Part shown: one piece after another, positions 61,262 to 64,000 of the stretch
Layout of the letters: each line of letters opens with the position of its first letter
Numbering within the stretch: the first letter of the stretch is position 1
Assembly (NCBI RefSeq): GCF_042432815.1
Contig: NZ_JBHLWM010000005.1
Location: 930,001 to 994,000, forward strand
DNA from: Rhodopseudomonas telluris
Lineage (GTDB): Bacteria > Pseudomonadota > Alphaproteobacteria > Rhizobiales > Xanthobacteraceae
DNA: 64,000 bases
Direction: 5' to 3'
The notes under the pieces: model-generated
What the model was told of the DNA's origin: nothing
Databases searched by the model: none
The model's input: only the letters and a program-made list of their open reading frames with translations
Translations under genes and position numbers: made by a program

Positions 61262-61436
61262 CGGGCGGGGGCAACCCGCCGCCATCGTTAGCAAACCGTT
61301 AGTGATTTCGTCGAAACACCGGCCCGTTGCCGCAGATTGGCCGCGATACTGTCAAAATGCGCTGTAGTGATGGTTTCGCAACTTGGCGTGCGGGGGACAC
61401 ACCGCGCTGCTCGACGCTCATGCAAAGGAACAGCCG

Positions 61437-61874
61437 ATGAATGCCATTCCATCCGAGAAGATCGAGACTCCTGAGATCGACGAGAACCTCGCCGCGGTCT
61501 CGGAAGTCGAAGCGGGTATCCGTGACTTCGTCCGCAACGACATCGCCTATCTGCGCCGGCCCTCGACGGGCGCGTCGACCAGCACCGAGACTCCGGCCGC
61601 TGCCACCCCGTCGTTCGACGCCAGCGCCGAGGCCACCGTGTCCAATGTCAATTCGCTGATCCAGCGCGTCGCCGGCACCTCGCTGGCCGAGATCGAAAAC
61701 CTGATTGGTGAGCTGGAAGCGCTGCGCGACCTGCTGCACGCCGAAGGCCAGCGCGTTCAGCGCGAGATCTCCGGCTACGCCCAGCTCAGCCAGCAGGCGA
61801 TGAAATCGACCCGCATGATTGCGGACAACGTCTCGCAGTGGAAGCGCAGCGCCGAGAACCTGCGCAACGGCTGA
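61437..61874 (+). CDS. Hypothetical helical protein
   Basis: A 145-residue protein of no family I recognise. The N-terminal part (to about 65) is acidic and Ser/Thr/Ala-rich; the rest is a predicted long helix with coiled-coil character (EIENLIGELEALRDLLHAEGQRVQREI). AAGGAA precedes the ATG at 61437. Small helical proteins like this are seen in Bradyrhizobiaceae without a known role. No membrane segment. Confidence 0.65.
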   Translation: MNAIPSEKIETPEIDENLAAVSEVEAGIRDFVRNDIAYLRRPSTGASTSTETPAAATPSFDASAEATVSNVNSLIQRVAGTSLAEIENLIGELEALRDLLHAEGQRVQREISGYAQLSQQAMKSTRMIADNVSQWKRSAENLRNG

Positions 61875-62023
61875 GCGCCGTCCTCCCATCACCGCACGAC
61901 AACTACAAAGTGCAGCCATCGCGAGGTGGCTGCACTTTTGTTTTGCAAGCCGCCGGCCCGATCGCGCGCGAACGCGCAGCCGTCGACATCGCCGGCTGCG
62001 TGGTGCGTCCCGATCCGAGCTGG

Positions 62024-62039
62024 TTAAGAAAGGATTAAC
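62024..62039 (+). promoter_or_regulatory. Exact CtrA-type site in a convergent gap
   Basis: TTAA-GAAAGGA-TTAAC matches the CtrA consensus exactly. It lies between two convergent genes, where no promoter is expected, and beside a 20-bp palindrome. It may be chance, since the A/T-rich run could simply be terminator tail. Confidence 0.4.
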
Positions 62040-62040
62040 G

Positions 62041-62060
62041 CGAGCGCCGCGCGGCGCTCG
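62041..62060. terminator. 20-bp perfect palindrome, possible terminator
   Basis: CGAGCGCCGC/GCGGCGCTCG is a complete dyad 14 bases after the stop of the minus-strand 48-codon gene. On the minus strand a T-rich tail follows, so termination is likely, though there is no loop beyond the dyad centre. Confidence 0.5.
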
Positions 62061-62073
62061 AAGCCTCGACAGC

Positions 62074-62220
62074 TCAGTGGCTGGAGGTCACGGCTGGGAC
62101 GTCGAAGGAGTACGCGCCATCCGCGTAGCCCTTCACCACCATGCCGGTGGTGATCATGACGGCCAAAGTGATGGTGGCGAAAATAAAACCCACCCATTTC
62201 AGTCCAGCCTGGTCCGCCAT
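62074..62220 (-). CDS. 48-residue single-helix membrane protein
   Basis: A small gene not reported by length-limited ORF calling: it starts MADQAGLKWVGFIF, runs on through one hydrophobic helix (ATITLAVMITTGMVVKGY) and ends VPAVTSSH. AGAAGA or GAGGGGA lies upstream of the ATG at 62220. It is followed by a palindrome that may be a terminator. The sequence recalls small membrane proteins of Hyphomicrobiales; function unknown. Confidence 0.6.
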   Translation of the reverse strand: MADQAGLKWVGFIFATITLAVMITTGMVVKGYADGAYSFDVPAVTSSH

Positions 62221-62365
62221 CGTCTTCTAGTCCCCTCGTCCTGCAACTATGTCGAGCAATGCCCGTGCAGGGTTCACAACGTCTTAATAGAATGGCCGTT
62301 CCGCGGCCGTCTCGCACAAAACAGCCGCATTTGGTTAAAATCAGAACGGTTGTTGCCCCCTGGCC

Positions 62366-62848
62366 TCAGTCCCCCGCCGGACGCTTCGGTACGAAGGCCG
62401 TGGCAAGGAATGAGAACACCAGTTCGCCGCGCTGATTGGTGCCGGTGTTCCGGCCCTGAATGATCCCCCATTCGGGCCGCGAATCAGAGGCACGCACCGA
62501 CGCGATCTCGTTAGCATAAGAGATCGTGTCACCGGCAAGCACCGGCTTCACCCAGCGCAGATCGCGGAAGCCCGGCGACGGGCCCCACACGGCGACCGGC
62601 TCGCCGCGCGCGGCCTCGGCGGCCGCCTCGTTCTGGCGCTCGAGCACCAGCAGCCGCATGCAGGCCGACGCGACGTGCCAACCTGACGCGGCAAGGCCGC
62701 CGAACAGCGAGCGGCGGCCGGCCTCTTCATCGAGATGAAACGGCTGAGGATCGAATTGCTTGGCGAAGGCGACGATGTTCTCCGCCGTGAACTGATAGGA
62801 GCCGAGCTCGCGGCGCATCCCGACTTGCAGGTCTTCGAAGAAACGCAT
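62366..62848 (-). CDS. MaoC-like hotdog dehydratase, second of a pair
   Basis: A 160-residue hotdog-fold protein with the MaoC hydratase segment FAKQFDPQPFHLDEEAG. ASGWHVASACMRL and GRNTGTNQRGELVFSF are typical. It should hydrate an enoyl-CoA, possibly as a heterodimer with the preceding MaoC protein. ATG at 62848 begins the fold directly; the longer in-frame extension belongs to another frame. Spacing to the upstream partner is 20 bases. Confidence 0.85.
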   Translation of the reverse strand: MRFFEDLQVGMRRELGSYQFTAENIVAFAKQFDPQPFHLDEEAGRRSLFGGLAASGWHVASACMRLLVLERQNEAAAEAARGEPVAVWGPSPGFRDLRWVKPVLAGDTISYANEIASVRASDSRPEWGIIQGRNTGTNQRGELVFSFLATAFVPKRPAGD

Positions 62849-62868
62849 CGGATGACTCGCTGTGTCTG

Positions 62869-63339
62869 CTAATTCGATTCGTTCGCGAGTGCCGCGTCGC
62901 GGCGCCGGATGATGATCGGCGAGACCATCTCGCACAGGATCTGACCCTTGGCGTTGCGAACGTGGCACTTGAAGGTGACGATGCCGGTCTCGGGGCGGCT
63001 GTTCGACACCCGCGCCTCGACCACGTCGACCTCGATGGTGAGATCGTCGCCCGGCCGCAGCGGCGCCATCCAGCGCATCTCGTTGACGCCGGGCGAGCCG
63101 AGCGAGGCGGTGTCCTTGATGAAGCCGTCGAACATCATTCGCATCATCAGCGACGACAGATGCCAGCCCGAGCCGGACAGGCCCTGCAGCATGGAGGCGG
63201 CGGCGGCGCGCTCGTCCAGATGCATCGGCTGCGGATCGAATTCGGCAGCGAAAGCGACGATCTCTTCGCGCGTCACGCGGCGAGGACCGAAGCGGCCGAA
63301 GTGACCGGGGGGAAAGTCTTCGAAGGTCAGGAGGTTCAT
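62869..63339 (-). CDS. MaoC-like hotdog dehydratase, first of a pair
   Basis: A 156-residue MaoC-fold protein; the hydratase motif is FAAEFDPQPMHLDERAA, with GSGWHLSSLMMRMM and ARVSNSRPETGIVTFK. It is collinear with the downstream paralogue, so the two look like a tandem duplication forming a heteromer. Upstream is a divergent DUF4282 gene after 81 bases. The acyl substrate is unknown. Confidence 0.88.
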   Translation of the reverse strand: MNLLTFEDFPPGHFGRFGPRRVTREEIVAFAAEFDPQPMHLDERAAAASMLQGLSGSGWHLSSLMMRMMFDGFIKDTASLGSPGVNEMRWMAPLRPGDDLTIEVDVVEARVSNSRPETGIVTFKCHVRNAKGQILCEMVSPIIIRRRDAALANESN

Positions 63340-63420
63340 GGCATTTGCTGGCGGGAGGCCCGATTGTGGCCGTTATTGGCGGCAATCACAAGCCGCGATC
63401 CGATTGCTGGGGAGATCACT

Positions 63421-63714
63421 ATGTTCAACTTTCGCGACCTGTTTCAATGGGACCGCTTCATTACGCCGGCCATTATCAAGCCGTTCTATTGGCTGGTGAT
63501 CGCGGTGACGGTGCTGTTCGGCATTTCGGGGGTGTTTTCCGGCCTTGCCGCGATGGCGGTGAGCCCGTTCGGCGGCTTCATCATCGTGCTGTCGAGCCTG
63601 GCTTCGATCCTGGTCGGCATCGTGTTCACGCGCATCATCGCGGAATTCATCCTGATCGTGTTCCGCATCAACGAACATCTGGGCGCCATCCGGGATCAGC
63701 AGGGATTCAGGTAG
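63421..63714 (+). CDS. DUF4282 membrane protein
   Basis: A 97-residue protein matching DUF4282: MFNFRDLFQWDRFITP, then two hydrophobic helices (KPFYWLVIAVTVLFGISGVF and VLSSLASILVGIVFTRIIAE) and the end FRINEHLGAIRDQ. Function unknown; widely present in proteobacteria and actinobacteria. Its ATG follows GGGGAGATCACT. A family A repeat comes after it. Confidence 0.87.
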   Translation: MFNFRDLFQWDRFITPAIIKPFYWLVIAVTVLFGISGVFSGLAAMAVSPFGGFIIVLSSLASILVGIVFTRIIAEFILIVFRINEHLGAIRDQQGFR

Positions 63715-63735
63715 CTCCTGCCCGACCTATCGATC

Positions 63736-63885
63736 GTCATTCCGGGGCGCCGCACAGCGGCGAACCCGGAATCCATATCCCCTCGACTCTCGGCTGTGCA
63801 ACGGACGTTCGTGTCGCCTGCGGTACGTTACGGCACCGCTGCGGTGTATGGATTCCGGGTTCGCGCTTCGCGCGCCCGGAATGAC
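63736..63885. repeat. Palindromic intergenic repeat, family A, copy 5
   Basis: GTCATTCCGGGGCGCCGC..CCCGGAATCCATA and TATGGATTCCGGG..GCGCGCCCGGAATGAC arms, between DUF4282 and ychF. Confidence 0.88.
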
Positions 63886-63945
63886 TCTTGGATGGGTGCG
63901 CAAAAATCGGATGGGCTCCGCTTCGCTCAGCGCCCCCTCATCCGA

Positions 63946-64000
63946 TCAGGTATTGAAGCGGAAATGCATCACGTCGCCGTCGGCGACGACGTATTCCTTG
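63946..64000 (-). CDS. ychF: Redox-responsive ATPase YchF, 3' end only
   Basis: The last 17 codons and stop are present; the rest lies outside the window. The end KEYVVADGDVMHFRFNT is the conserved C-terminus of the TGS domain of YchF/OLA1, a universal P-loop ATPase that binds ribosomes. The call rests on this end alone. Confidence 0.75.
   Translation of the reverse strand, partial: KEYVVADGDVMHFRFNT

Noticed and set aside
62366..63385. Apparent single fusion of two MaoC proteins
   Set aside because: The first half of this frame is not the MaoC frame; two separate genes with their own ATG codons explain the region.

Overview
The window is a high-GC stretch of chromosome from an alphaproteobacterium of the Bradyrhizobiaceae, most like Rhodopseudomonas or a close Bradyrhizobium relative. 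The signs are the fused cytochrome b/c1 gene (fbcH) behind a Tat-type Rieske gene, the long form of HisRS, tandem MaoC-fold genes, DUF1194, DUF4159 and DUF6111 proteins, and several families of palindromic intergenic repeats. Almost everything is core chromosome. I see no rRNA, tRNA, CRISPR array, transposase or phage gene.

Layout. 0-9 kb: an acyl-CoA synthetase-like protein with a damaged active site, a Tat-signal SDR, a GST, then a sigma-54 activator divergent from an aldehyde dehydrogenase and an iron alcohol dehydrogenase, with a -24/-12 promoter between them. 9-22 kb: housekeeping genes (clpS, cyclase, aroC, phosphatase, fabI), an ECF sigma/anti-sigma pair, a DnaJ-like protein, a lipoprotein, pdxH coupled to an SDR, and a dienelactone hydrolase. 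22-25 kb: cytochrome bc1 (petA-fbcH) ending in a clear terminator. 25-29.4 kb: trmL-queE, then a minus-strand run DUF1285-NUDIX-DUF6111-cca. 29.6-36.6 kb: a MoxR/DUF58/DUF4159/membrane-protein operon, probably envelope-related. 36.8-46.7 kb: thioesterase, tautomerase, hisS, aminotransferase, degenerate EAL protein, HAD phosphatase, CheY-like receiver, rlmJ, cold-shock gene and a small outer-membrane beta-barrel. 47-56.8 kb: uvrC-pgsA-moaD-moaE-prmB, an exported alkylsulfatase-like hydrolase, and a greatly extended uvrB. 57-64 kb: a small low-GC island with a DpnI-type endonuclease homologue and a zinc-ribbon protein, then thiolase, a histone H1-like protein, small unknown genes, a MaoC pair, DUF4282, and the 3' end of ychF.

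The most notable items are: the DpnI-like methyl-directed endonuclease with its linked zinc-ribbon gene; a low-GC segment inside hisS; an intergenic-type repeat translated in frame inside uvrB; two exact TTAA-N7-TTAAC CtrA-type sites; the sigma-54 module; and loss of the catalytic lysine in the first gene. Functional statements rest on recognised motifs and remembered family knowledge; no database search was run.
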